Assembly (NCBI GenBank): GCA_009792885.1
Contig: WMCF01000018.1
Span: forward strand, 2,618,031 to 2,682,030
Length of the DNA stretch: 64,000 bases
DNA from: Eremophila alpestris peregrina
Lineage: Eukaryota > Chordata > Aves > Passeriformes > Alaudidae
Direction of reading: 5' to 3'
Shown here: in pieces, positions 40,829 through 52,988 of the stretch
Position numbering within the stretch: position 1 is the stretch's first letter
Layout of the letters: every line of letters starts with the position of its first letter
Program-made: the position numbers and the translations under genes
Notes under the pieces: generated by a model
Databases searched by the model: none
The model's input: the letters and a program-made list of their open reading frames with translations, nothing else
What the model was told of the DNA's origin: nothing

Positions 40829-40957
40829 CAGTTCCCTTGGGTGGAATGTTTCTTCCTGCCGAAAAATCAAAAGGGCAACAGTTCCTCCCATCTTGGTACT
40901 TCTCAGCAAGGACACAACTTCTTCTTGAGTTTTGCCTGTTAAATCAACTCCATTTAC
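40829..40957 (-). CDS. PARD3: PARD3 exon E: end of PDZ2
   Basis: This exon is 129 bases, exactly 43 codons, phase 0 at both ends. It reads VNGVDLTGKTQEEVVSLLRS, then TKMGGTVALLIFRQ and EETFHPREL. It is the closing helix (EEVVSLLRSTK) and final strand of PDZ2, followed by a short tail. The basic residues in LLRSTK and FRQ, linked in the literature to lipid binding by PDZ2, are retained. The acceptor is TTTGTCACAG. The donor, CTG followed by GTGCGT, is weaker than the others in this gene, which may bear on inclusion of the small exon downstream. No ATG-started open frame covers it on this strand; it was found by reading splice sites. Confidence 0.96.
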
Positions 40958-42451
40958 CTGTGACAAAGGAAATGTTAGACTTCAGTGAGACTCTGAAACC
41001 AGGGAAACCAGCAGACACTCATAGTGAAAAGTCATGTGTATCATGGGGGACAGTATTAAAAATTCTCACTGGAGCAATCTGCTTATTAGCTCATATTACA
41101 GATATTATTTAATAGAACTAATTAAATGGTCATCTTTCCCATACAAATAACAAGCCAGACATTTATACTTCCCTCCTTTTCAGCAGCAACGGTATAATCC
41201 TCTACACCCTAAAGCCAACTAATCCCATTTACCAGTATTTTCTTAAAAGAATGTCTGCATAAATATCTTCCAGCAAAATCAACATAGGATCCCAAACTGA
41301 TACTGTTTCCACGTGTCTTGGTGTTATACATGCCTTCCAAATATATTTAGCACAACAAATTTTGACAGAAGTAAAAAGTAATTCTTTCCCCATATAAACT
41401 TGGAGTTGCTACTCTTGCCTCTGTTCAGTAGTCCAGTCCTTTTGCCTCCACATACCACTCATCAGGACAGGCAGGTATGGAATACATGCAGGATTTCCCA
41501 CTGGACAAGCTAATTTCAGTAAGGGAGAAGCCAGAGAAAGATTGAATCATCTCAGGCTTGCCTGCTCAGAAACATTTTGGAAATGAAGGCAAATCAAGTA
41601 ACTGTGTTGAGCAAGGGAGCATGGTGCTCAGAAATCAGCAAACCATCTTTTTCCTTCCCCTCATAAGACAGCACACAGTTGAGATGCCATAGCTGTCATC
41701 TTAAATGCTTCTCAGTCCCCTTCTACCCAAGTCATCTGGGTTGCCCTGAATTACAGTAATTATAGGGGGCTATCCTCCAGCAACAATTCAAGCTGACTTG
41801 GCCAATTTTGCAGTAAAGTGAAGTTAGAGCACTGAGAGGCAGTTACAGACTCAGCTGTACCCCCGGTGTCATTTGGCTTAGGGACAGTAATGAAGAGCTG
41901 TGGGTGGTAACATCTTCTATCACTGCAGCCAGATCTGCAGAAAGATCTCTGCAGTGCACCTATCTAAGAGAAATTTACTTCCCTTGAGGAGATCCTTGCT
42001 TCCAGGAGGGAAGTGGCCTTGATTCTCTGTGGGACTCCCCTCCTCTTATGTCCCTTTCAGTTAATTCACTAAACCTTTTCAGGGCATTGCCTCCTATCCT
42101 TGGCAACATCTTCAATAATTTCTGGTCTGTCACTCCATGCAGATTTAATTCTACTTACTAGGTAACAATCACTTTGCTTCAATATATTCCTAAACAGCAA
42201 CTATGACTATGACACTGTATTCACATAGGGACATGTGAACTTCTCCTTTTTAGTATGTCTGGGTCCAGCTCTTCAAACAGTTATGTACTGAAAATGCCCA
42301 GCATTTGATCTCTTACCTAAAAAAATAGAGCCAAAAAAAGAAAAAGAGGGAAAAACTCTCCTGTAACATGAAATACTATAAGCCTCTGGAAGTGATATAG
42401 TGTGTGGGCTCATGCCAAAACACAGACAAGGAACATGTAATATTTCCTCAC
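40958..42451 (-). other. PARD3 intron D/E (1.5 kb)
   Basis: Phase 0 intron splitting PDZ2. Nothing is recognised beyond splice signals. Confidence 0.85.
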
Positions 42452-42591
42452 CTCAATTAATCGGTCTCCAGCTTTTAATCTCCCATCTTGAATAGCTGCA
42501 CCTCTTGGAAGGATGTTTTTCACATAAATTGGAGCAGAGCCACCAATTGGGACATCTCTTGAAGTAATGCTAAATCCCAAGCCTTCTGTAC
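42452..42591 (-). CDS. PARD3: PARD3 exon D: PDZ2 ligand loop and core
   Basis: This 140-base exon gives two bases to complete a Gly codon and then 46 codons, ending cleanly after Glu (phase 0). It holds the PDZ2 signature GLGFSITSRD, the loop PIGGSAPIYVKNI, then LPRGAAIQDGRLKAGDRLIE, which runs into the next exon. PDZ2 of PAR-3 is known to bind membrane phosphoinositides and helps place the complex at the plasma membrane. The acceptor is TTTATGCAG and the donor is GTGAGG. Pro replaces the Thr I remember in mammals at RDV(T/P)IGG. An open frame continues past both ends by chance; the splice sites define the exon. Confidence 0.97.
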
Positions 42592-42673
42592 CTGCATAAA
42601 GAATGTACATTACTAGTTAAAATGCACATTTTATATTGGGTATTATTTTTACCAAGCAGAATGTATGCATACC

Positions 42674-43102
42674 TCACTGATACAACCCATGAAAATACAT
42701 ATAAGATGCAAGAATTACTTCATGACAAAAAAAGAAAGCAAAATATCTACAAGAAAGCTGTAGCTGAAGCACTGAGTCTGGGCACAGGTGGCTCAGCAGG
42801 CACTCCCTGCAACTTGCTGTTCTGATGACTTCCAAGTCATTGCCATATTTCCAACTTTCTATTTCAGATGAGCTGAGTGACAAGGAATCAGAACAAAGCA
42901 TATCTGATATCCTATCACTGTCTTCCCCCTTGTCAATCTGGATCTCATCAGTGATCCTTTCTTTCTCTTTTGCAGCTCTTTCAGCAGTGACAGTCAGCCA
43001 GTGCTGCTGGGCATGGGGCTCTGTCAGCTCCCTTGTGGACACTGCAGTGTGTCTCACTTGTGGACACTGGCAGGTGACTGAGCAGGAGCTCAGAGGTCTC
43101 AT
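42674..43102 (-). other. Unidentified 142-codon open frame on the PARD3 strand
   Basis: I do not recognise this frame. Residues about 41-93 (42824-42982) look protein-like: a Lys/Glu-rich start (ERAAKEKERITDEIQIDKGE), then DSDRISDMLCSDSLSLSSSE and IESWKYGNDLEVI. The flanks look like translated noncoding DNA, for example the C-terminal run with FAFFFC. The plus strand is also open here (42825-43343, 172 codons). There is no good donor after the core and only a weak acceptor before it on this strand. It could be chance, a decayed retrocopy fragment, or a lineage-specific exon. Confidence 0.25.
43032..43069. repeat. 13-base direct repeat, 25-base period
   Basis: CTTGTGGACACTG occurs at 43032-43044 and again at 43057-43069, a local duplication inside the region open on both strands. 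Confidence 0.9.
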
Positions 43103-43889
43103 TTCTCCTGTTTTGGGGACCTCAGGCTGTTTTCAGTCAACAGCTCCTCTGCCCTGGGTCTTCACCTCTCCTCTCACTGGGTTCCACCCCACTGTGCCAT
43201 GCAGGCAGGGAGCAAAGCCAGGCTGCACTGCTGAGGTCCTGCTGTACATCCAGGTGACTACACTTGGCCAAGACAGACTGAAGCAAAAGAGAGACACTAA
43301 AAATGACCTGGAGAAATCCAGAGCAGGAGTCCAGTCAATATAGCAAATACTTGTCTGTATTTCAGAGAAATTAAGTATAACCTCAGTTCTGGGACTCACA
43401 AGCTGAGGACAAACAGAAGCCTTTCTTCTACACAAAAAGCTTGTTTGAGATTCTCTCTTAGATACAATCTATCCAATCTTACAGCAACCCGTGAAACTCT
43501 ACAAAAACCTGCCACTACCCCCTTCAACATTACACATGAAGTCTATTCAGGACACTGCATGAAAATAGCTGGCCATCCCATGGAGAGCATCCCAAAAGTG
43601 TCAGCACCTACAGCTTGCATTTGAAACCTCTCAGAGGTTGTCAAGGCACATCTACAGTTCACATTGCCTTGCTAGACATACACAGGCCTGACCTACATTT
43701 AAGCTGACCTACAATGGCAACCTGCAGTTAGGACTCAGCAATATCAGGTAGGTCCCTAAAAGCTCTACAGCACACACCTCTGTAAAATGTCATGGGGACA
43801 GAAACCAAACTGTTATGAAACAGTCACCAGCTATGAGCCCTAGGAAGCTTAAAACAAACTGTGTGAAAGACACACAACTACTGAACCAT

Positions 43890-44829
43890 TTGAGGTGTTA
43901 ATATATTTAAGAAGGGAAAAAAACCAAATGAGCAACAGCACCCAGAGAGACGAGTGAGCAAGAGAGCTCTGCAGATCCCAAGGTCAGTGCAGAAGAAAAG
44001 GGAAGAGGTGGCTCAGGTGCTGGAGCAGAGCTTTCCTACAGCCCACAGAGAAGATGAGGGAGGCAGCTGTCCCCCTGCAGACCATGTAGGTCAATGGTGG
44101 AGCAGAGATCCACCTGCACCCTGTGAGGACTCCACACCAGAGCAGAGAGATGCCCAAAGGAGGCTGTTCCCTACAGGAAGCCTGTACTGGAGAAAGCTCC
44201 TGGCAGGCACCTGTGGCCCCATGGAGAGGAGCCCATGCAGGAGCAGGATCTGTGACCCTGTGGGGACTGATGCTGGAGCAGCCCCTTCCTGAAGGACTGA
44301 CCCCATGGAAGGGACCCACACTGAAACAGTTCTTGGAAACCTGCAGCAGTGGGTAAGGTTCACCTGGGAGATGCCAGCAAAGGACTGTCTCCCATAGGAA
44401 GGACCCCACTCTGGAGCAACACAAGATTGTGAGGAGTCCTCCCTCTGAGCAGAAAGGAGTGGCAGAGACAACATGTAATGAACTGACTGCAGCTCCCATT
44501 CCCCATCTCTGTGCATGGCTGGGAGGAGAAGGTAGAAAATTCATGAGTAAAGATGAGTCCAGGAGGAAGGGAGGGGTCAGGGGAACATGTTCTAAGATTT
44601 GATTTTATTTCTCATTACCTTACTCTGATTTGATTGGCAATAAATTAAATTAATTTTCCCAAGTCAAGTTGATTTCATGCGTGACAGTAATTGGTGAGTG
44701 ATCTCTCCTTGGTCTTATCTCAGCCCACAAGCTTTTTGCTGTGTTTTGCCTCCCTTGTCCAGCTGAGGAGGGTGGGTGCTAGAGCTGCTTGGTGGGCACC
44801 TGGTGTCTACCCAAGGTCAACTCATCACA
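43890..44829 (+). mobile_element. Avian endogenous retrovirus LTR (probably ERVL-like), solo
   Basis: The right part matches an LTR common in bird genomes as I remember it. It has a series of loosely repeated blocks built on CCCTGTGG/GGAGCAG, then GAGGAGTCCTCCCTCTGAGC, TAATGAACTGACTGCA, TTTGATTTTATTTCTCATTA, TTGATTGGCAATAAATTAAA with an AATAAA polyadenylation signal, TTGGTGAGTGATCTCTCCTT, GTCCAGCTGAGGAGG, and a terminal GGTGGGCACCTGG ... GTCAACTCATCACA. It ends in CA at 44829. No second LTR and no gag-pol-env is seen nearby, so it is taken as a solo LTR with an uncertain left edge. It is antisense to PARD3. The subfamily is not certain. Long frames inside, including 186 codons on the minus strand, are not genes. 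Confidence 0.78.
44642..44647 (+). terminator. AATAAA polyadenylation signal of the LTR
   Basis: It sits in the conserved LTR segment GGCAATAAATTAAA, at the position expected for retroviral 3' end formation. It works on the plus strand only and so would not end PARD3 transcripts. Confidence 0.55.
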
Positions 44830-47800
44830 ATGTAACTTAATTTCTATAAATTAATTAATTTCTGTTGCCCATGTTTAATTGCTAAACCTACTTTCCTAGA
44901 GAGCAGATTAATATTCACACATGAAAATATGAGTCAAATATAGTAACCAGTACTCAACATACAGATTTCTGAAATTTGCACAATTGCATTTGATTAAAAT
45001 TCAGTACAATATATTTTATTATCAAGACAGAAATCATGCTAAGAAGTAAACTGACACAGGTGACAGGACTGGGCATGACACAGGCTTTTAAAATCTTCAT
45101 CTTGAACATAACTAAGTGCTCCTGTATACAAGTAAGGGCATGTATTCCTGTATTGTCCAGGAAATATGGATCAGTTCCTCTAGGCTAATTATTTTGGGAC
45201 AATTTCCCTTCCTTCTGCAGCATTCAGGACAGCTGATATTTGAATTTGAAAGACTTCATCCACTTTCAGGCAAATATAATATTTATCTGTGCTGTTACAC
45301 AGAGATAAAAAAATATACTAGATCTGGTAACATCCATATTTTACTTAGGAGACCTCCCAATTTTAATGATGCTTCAAACATTCACAGAGCTCCTTCATTC
45401 CCTGCAATACGTGAAGATATCTGATTAAGGTTTTTTTAAAGTCACATCTCAGCTTTTTATGGAATTTATCTTTTTCTTATTATAAGGATCACTGTTGAAC
45501 ACTTCTCTTTGAGTACAGGTTTTGTCTGCTAAAATTTCTAAAGTAATATCAGAACATGAGCACGCTCCCAGGACAATATTTCATTATTAATAAGCTTAAT
45601 CCCTATTGCCTGATTACAGCATCATTACAGATGTCTGGTTCACACACAGCACTTCAAACCCCCATGGAAAAAACAGAAGTTGAAATGTTCACAGTACAAA
45701 TGCACACAGGATATAAATTTGGACTGTGGCATTTTCTGCTGTCAAATCTCCAGAAAGTCTTTACCAAAGCCTGCAGAACATCACAAATCCACACTGAGCC
45801 CAGATATTAGCAGAAGAAAATTCTAATTACTTGTTTCTGTAGAAAGAAGGGGCCTCAGCTGGGCTGTGTTTTACTGTGCTGCTGTGTGCAGCTTTGCATG
45901 AGGCAGCTTTTGGGTGTAATTTTTCTTTTACCATTTCTCTGCTTCAGTTGGCTATTCACACCCCATAGCTGCTCTTCACTGGATGATACAGCTTCATAAA
46001 CTACTGTGCTTATTATATATAAATTAGATGTTCACAAAACTGGGAAATAAATGGATACATCCAACCGAGGACAAAAATAAATATGACTTCTGTGACTGAA
46101 TTGATTTTAATTTTTTTTCTTTTTTATACACATAACTTGATTTAGTTCTCTCCACTCCATTCATTTCCATTCTCCTGTTGATAGAAATACATAGAAGATC
46201 TTAATATCTTCCTGCTGCTAAAATGTTTCCAGTTCTTAGGGTGTAAAACTGCATTATAATAATGAGTGAACTGTGCAAACATATTGTAGGCTCTTCTGAT
46301 TTATGCTAGTAATACAGGAGAGACTGGACATACATTCAGGCAGAACCACAAAGAATAGAAAACAGAAGAAATTTCCATATTTTAGAAAACACAGGAGTAA
46401 TCCTACACACAGCTAGGAGCTGTACTTGGCAATGTTTAGTTTTTTAATCTCTTCTAGATTTTAAAAAAAGTTTTTGAAAGGGTAGACAACATTTTCTTCC
46501 TTCTATAGATGTCATCTCTGACAACGATCAAATTACACCAAGTGTTAACAACATTTAAAAATTACCCACTAATTTGTCTAATTCAAATTCTTAGGCTTCT
46601 TTGATAAATCAACAGCTCTCTCAACAAGCTAGAGTTCTTTTTTTCTTGAATGTGATGCTGAACACACCTTCTAAAGCCTCATTACCCTCAAGAGCTCAGC
46701 CAGCTCTGAACTCAAGACAAAGTAGTATTAAATGAATGAAAAGGACAGCTACAATGGTAAAAGATCTATTTTGTACAAACAAGATTGCTTGTACAATAAG
46801 CAGATTTGATGTGTCACTTGCAGCTTTGGAAGAAAAAAGTTCTGGTAGCTTTAAGGTAAGGGGGAGAAGAAATCCATTCCTATAATTCAATTAAACATAT
46901 TTTCAAAATGAACATCATAATTTCATTTGGAAGCAGTCTGATCATAAACTGACAGAATGTTTAAAATTTTATTAAATTTTACTACAGGTGACTAGACTCT
47001 TATTTCCCAGAGAGAAGTGTTTAATTTCTCGCTACAGCTGGGATTGCCTTCTTGATTGTGGAAAGAATGTGTCTGGCATAACATTTCTGTCTTTCTAAGG
47101 TTATCCTTTACAAAAAGTTGTGCATTCCTCATTCAGCACCCACTGCAGGTCTAAATTTTTCGCAGCAAAATGTGCTCCTGGGTAGAAAAACAGACAGGAT
47201 ATGATACAAAAAACCAGGATCACCTCTGCAGTGTTTTCATATTTCTCAAAAGGACACTGGTTCAGAGACCAGTAAAGAACAGCTGAAGGACCTACACTGT
47301 CAACATCTTAGGATACTTCTCTTAACTTGCCTTTCAGCACTGTAAGCAGCGCTAAAAGTAAATCATGCTCTTCCTTCAAGTCTAATTTAAGACAATGCAT
47401 ATGAGTTCTCAGGGAGTTCAATAGAGATCTCTCTAAATTTAAAAACACAACTATAAACAAAACAACAACAAGAAATGCAGAAAATTTAACTTCTGAAACA
47501 ATAGAAAACATCTGAAAACTGACAACTGGGCACTGCATTTTTTAGTACTTATGCAAGAAAGGCAGAGAACATTTCAGAACAACCTTAAAAAGAAAAACTC
47601 ATGTGGGTGAACAGTCCTCAGATAGAATGAAGGATTGTTACAGGGGAAAGTGTAGATTCTTGATGCAAGACAACACACTCTCCTGAAACAATAAGCAAGG
47701 TTGGTTGCAGATAGGAAAAGTGTGTGACACAAAAAAGAAAAAATAAAGCATCATCACTGAATGAAAGTAGTAGATTATACTAGGATGAAGAATAAGGAGA

Positions 47801-48507
47801 GAGATAAAATTATAATAAAACTAAGAAGGGCTAAATGTTCTCTGACAATAGTCAGAGCAGACACTGTCCTTCCAAGCACTTCAACCTCCTGTTTTTTTCA
47901 AAGGAGACTCTTTCTGGAGATCCAGATACAGATAGATGACTGCTGAGCTAATTATCTAAGTGTTCCACATTGGAAACCAGGGATTTTTTTACAGACTGAA
48001 CCTCATGTAAGATTTGACAGCAAATATGTTCTCATTGTAAGGGGCATCACTAAACTAACCAAGACCATTTTACTGCTCCTAGTTTAAGCCCCATATTTTC
48101 AGAATGTATGCATGTGTAGTCAGGCTTACTGTACATGCAAATGACTGCTTAGAAGGCTGACTGCTCAGCTGTCTACAATATTTCTGCAGCCACATGCACA
48201 ATCAAGACTAATTGCATGCCCATTTTTATGTAGCTGAGTGATTTGGAACAAGTGAGGTTTTTTCCTCCAAGCAAAGCTCAGACCACTCAAGAAGATCTTT
48301 GATCAACCTAATAGAAATGTTCTTTTCCCTTTATGCTACAGCCTGCTAATGGTGATCAGAAGTGGGTTAAAAAATGGAAAGATGAAACTTGATGCCATTC
48401 ATGCTTCCTCAGTGACTAATAATGCTTAAAATTATTTGCTTCACTTTTGAATCTCATTTCTCAAGGTCACTGAAGTAATTTAGGCATCTACATGCTTCAT
48501 TTCAGAA

Positions 48508-49053
48508 GTGACAAACACATTTCTGCATCTGAACAGGAATTGTAAGCGAACATATCACTTCAAAAGAAATTTTAAACAAAAATTTAAAATGTCAGTTCAA
48601 AGTCTGGCTCAAGAAACTGTGTGGGGAAAACAGGAGAGTATAATGAAAAATGCATATAAATCTGTACACTTCAGATACATAGTGCAGGATATCTTACAGA
48701 CAAGTTCAGGGTTCTGTCTTGTACACTCTCCTGTACAGACTCAAGCAAAGCAAGTAATTGTCCATAGGTGTGCTCCATCCAGAGCAGTACAATGCCATTT
48801 CAAATTAGCATACTGCCAAACTATCAATGGCAATGTGTCTCCAATGACTTCCTGCAGAAAGGAGCTTGGGTGCAGCAGGGCTGAGTGTCACTGTGCCATG
48901 GCACTGTGCCAGTCCCCTGGTGAGAATTGCAGAGTTTCAGCTCTGGATGCAAGATGCAGCATTATTAACCTCAGCAAGGCCAGCAAGCCAAACAGGAACA
49001 CAAGAAACTCTGACAAGCAAAGTCTCCTAATCCTGCTAACATCTACAATTTAA
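48508..49053 (+). other. 181-codon open frame, unidentified
   Basis: The longest plus-strand frame in the window. The translation is Cys- and Lys-rich, with no signal peptide, membrane segment or domain that I recognise. It lies antisense inside a PARD3 intron. No promoter or splice context is evident. It is probably chance, though its length is notable for AT-rich intron DNA. Confidence 0.15.
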
Positions 49054-52000
49054 CCAGTTTTCACTCCTGCACTGTGCAAGGTGCCTCCTTTGTTTCAGGA
49101 CTCATCTTCTAGAACAGAGCTGCTGTGTCCTGTTTGTGAAGGACTTGGTAACTACTACAGCTTTCCTAACAGTTCTGTCCCTCATTTCTTTCTCTTGTTT
49201 TACAAGGCAGAAGCCAAAGAGAAGGAGACAATCACAACTGCCATGGTCAGTGGCTAAGTGGGCCACTGGAAGTGGGGAGATGTGGACTGAATTCCTGATG
49301 CACTGAATACTTCAGACAAAAAATTAGCAAAATATTTGGTGGAACTAGGACCAACTTAAGAAACATGAGCTCAGTGCTGACATTTTACTTCCAGAATTTT
49401 ATATTTAATTTAGCTATACAAACATGTAGTTATAGATAGAAATCATATGATGCAATGAGCATTATACTGAAGGGCAAGGGAATAAGATTAAGTTAATTTC
49501 CAGACCGAGTACTTCAGGCTTGTCTTAGCACAGCAGTATCAAAAGCAGTAGATATGAAATCTGAGTAGCATAATGTCCAATGGAAAAACAGCCTTTTGAA
49601 TGCTTTAGTGAGTATCAGGCTAAATGCTGCCAGTTACTAAGTGCTCAAAGGCTGAGGCTTACAGTCATCTGCTGTATAATTGGTTATTTATTATTTATAA
49701 GTGTTGGACTAAATTCCTCTCCATTGCATTGGCTCAAACACTTGCAGCCAAAGAAGGAACACTCTTGGAGTGTCCTGGTGCATATGAGGTCAAAGTTTGT
49801 CCTAACACTGTGGGTGTTGTATCACTGGTCTTATTTTCTTTATTCATTAGCTGCAAAGAACTACTTTTATTTATACTTACTGTGTATCAGTTCACACCAA
49901 AATGTATATAAACATAGGCTCACTGTCATGTCTTGTATTATCTTATTTTGTGTGAGCCATTAAGCTAGACTGCTATACAGCCTTAATGGCATTAGAATAT
50001 CAGCAATAACCCCTACATCTATATGCTAAAAGTTCAGGCCTTGACCTTTGAGGCAAGATAAACAGATATCCATTTTCATTTAGAAAAGCCAACAAACATT
50101 CCGCATGGACTAAAACATATGACTGACCTTCTCTTCTGACTTTAATAAACAGCTAAATCCTAGGAAAGTTCAGGTTATTTTAAAATGCCAAATCAGCAAA
50201 AAACATTAAGAAATCATAATTACAGAAGCACATACTGTAGGGTTATTCTAGATTGTCAGCCTATATCACAAAGCTTATGCAATATATAAAAATACAGCTG
50301 TAATAAAGAAGGTCTGTCCGTATTGAAAAGGAGTAAATTCTCATATACTACATCCATTATCAGAATGTACAGGTTAAATGAAAACTGAATTTCAAGATGA
50401 CACCTTGCATGCCTTAATACACCCCACAGTGAGTTTTTAAAGTAATGGTGCTAACTGGTGAAACAACTGCTGCCTGTCAATTGCAAATAAGAACATTTAT
50501 TAAATGTCTATAAAGCCTGTATTATTGCAACATCTTAAAAACAATCATCAAAAACAACCAACATCCCTATTGAAATCATATTTACAAAACACTTGGGGCA
50601 TTCCTTAAGCATATTGCTGCATTTGTTGCTCCCTATGTATATTCTCAGAGTGATAAAATGTAAGTCAAAATGGAAGGGCATGCTTCTTTTCTAGGGTGGA
50701 TATTAACAAATGAAAGACAGCAAAATGAAAAAAAGGCATTTTTCCTTATGCACATTTTTCTTTCTTTTTACCATGCATAAAACACAGTTTCTACCTTTAT
50801 CTAGAACCTGAGCTAGGTGCCATTCCACCATAAGTAGCATTCTCAAATGAGCTAACTGTTACAAACAAATACCCCCTTTAAACTTCTGAAATGTATTCTA
50901 AATATATTTCAAACTTCTTACTACTGTAAGAGCCATCAAACTCCTCTGGTATGAACTAGATGTTGAAGTATCTTAGAGACCATTTTTCATCAATAGGTAG
51001 CATCTTCTTTACTCCAAATTACACTATAGCCTTGGGGGGAGTATTTCTGAAACAGCATCCAGTGCAAGATGACCAAATATAACATAATATCACAGTCAAA
51101 AATCTGTAACACATCAAAATTATATTCTTGCATCTTATGATGAGCTATAAAACCGTCCTTGTTTTAAGCAAAGCTATTGTGGTCCCAAATGACATATTTA
51201 TTTGCTGGTGCTTTTTAAATTATATGTTTATTTCCACTTCTGGCTGAGAATTCTTTTGTGTACTGTCCAAGTAATATTTCTAAAGACCTCCACAGACAAA
51301 AAACCCAGGTAAATATCACTGTAGTGACTGAGAGCATCTTTATAACACTGATTCCCTACTCAACCAATAACAGCAAGTTTTTCCAAGTAGGCTGATCTGA
51401 GCTGATGGCCTAGAGAAATTCTTGAAGGAGCATCAACAACAGAAGCAAACTGTCAACTCAACCTTATGTCATCCAAGTTTGTAGAGCTTAAAATTCAGCA
51501 ACCAGAAAGAAGCAATCTGGTGGTTCATGCAAAGTTCATAGAAAGGAAAGCATAATGATAATGTGACAAGTAGCCTGGTACCTGTGAAACTGTCAAATCT
51601 CTACCATTCAATGCACTGTCTTCAATGACTTTCAATAAAAAGATTAATTAACAAATATTACTAACATTAAGTGCATAGATTATCTCAAGGGGAGTGTACC
51701 CCAAGTTAATGGAGAATACTGTCATATGGGTAAATGTTCTGCTGTGTAATGTAAATACTATTTTTGTGGTTAGAGACTTGAATTATGGCTAATCCTAAAC
51801 ATGCTCATTTGAATACCATAAAGCTTACAGCATGTATAATCCTTTAAAAAAATCATTTCCCAAGAGCTAAGAATACTGGCATCTAAATGTCATTTTATTA
51901 TACTTCCAACTATCTTAAAAGCATCTACACATTAATGACAAAAAATACCAAATTATCTCACATCATAAAAACTTCACAGATGTACCAATGCATCTGCATG

Positions 52001-52608
52001 TCCACATATAACACAGATGTTGAGATAAGCACACACTACTTTAAATAGTGTCTCTCACCCCCATTCAAATTATATTAGCATAAGGGCCAAGACAGGAAAT
52101 ATCACATTACATCCCAACCAAAGGTTTTAACATTTTTTCAGTGGAAAAAAATGAAAGCTTTAGCTGGAAATTAGAATGTCCAATATACCAACTGGGTTCA
52201 AAACAATCTTAAAATCTAAAGCCAAAACTCAATTTGAAAAGTCCTAAGTGTGAAGTTCAGAACACGGGTCATTTTAACTTAGTTGTTTATATTAAATAGT
52301 TCACCACTCCCTGGGTCTTGGCCAACAGAATTTGAGGCATTTACTGCACTACTTTATTAGCTGAGAAACAGAAAAAAATGCTAAAGCGCTCTTTAAAATG
52401 GGCTTTTTCCAGCATGCTGCACAGGATGAATGCAGGGTGGCTCTCCTGGCCTGCTCTCAGGGACAACTCAGTGCCTTGGCTTCAAAAACCAACCCATTGC
52501 TACCCCTGTGCTCCTGGCAGCCTTCCTGCCCAGGACAGCAGCACTGGGTGTGCACACAGACCCTACACACACGGCCCCTGCTGTGTGAGGAGCACACTGG
52601 TGCCTTAC

Positions 52609-52988
52609 CTTTTCTCAGCTGTATACTGAGCCTCTTCCCTATCTTTTTGGTGTTGTAGCCACTGTTGGCAGTGGGGGTGAGAACCTTCTGAGGTGACGGC
52701 ACCAGGCCCGAGGGCGGTTTCCCTGCTGAGTTCACACTGTGAGGTAGCTGCGAGTAGGAGTCTGTCTGGTCGGGGTGGTTCCCCGCTCTAGACATCCTTT
52801 GCAAGGTGTGAAGTCCAGAATTGGGAACACTTTTCCCATCAGCATACTGGGAGTCAGGGCTGAAGCGGCTGGAGTAGAAGACGTTCTCGCTCTGGGACAA
52901 CTGCTCGTACTGCTCCTTATTGGCCGCGGGCACCACGTGGAACCAAATGAACGGCGTCCGCATGGCCTGGCGGAACATATGCTGGGCT
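52609..52988 (-). CDS. PARD3: PARD3 exon C: end of PDZ1, linker, start of PDZ2
   Basis: At 380 bases this is the largest exon here. It completes the split Gln codon, carries 126 codons and ends with one base of a Gly codon. About the first 25 residues (AQHMFRQAMRTPFIWFHVVP) finish PDZ1 with its last helix and strand. The next 80 or so residues are a Ser/Pro/Asn/Gln-rich linker (SRFSPDSQY, LPHSVNSAGKPPSG), probably disordered. The last residues, SGYNTKKIGKRLSIQLRKG, begin PDZ2. The acceptor is CAACCCAG and the donor is GTAAGG. The linker clearly differs from remembered human PAR-3 while both ends are nearly identical. Open frames on the other strand and in other frames here are shadows. Confidence 0.97.

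Larger units (their letters stand above)
42592..52608 (-). other. PARD3 intron C/D (10.0 kb)
   Basis: Phase 1 intron. It contains an unexplained region open on both strands (42.8-43.3 kb), an avian LTR (43.9-44.83 kb) and a 181-codon plus-strand open frame (48508-49053) without recognisable domains. The rest, including 45-48.5 and 49.1-52.6 kb, is AT-rich with nothing identified. Confidence 0.8.

Noticed and set aside
43984..44544. 186-codon minus-strand open frame, plus overlapping frames on both strands
   Set aside because: It lies wholly inside the LTR; the loosely repeated GC-rich blocks of the LTR keep several frames open. It has no protein features.
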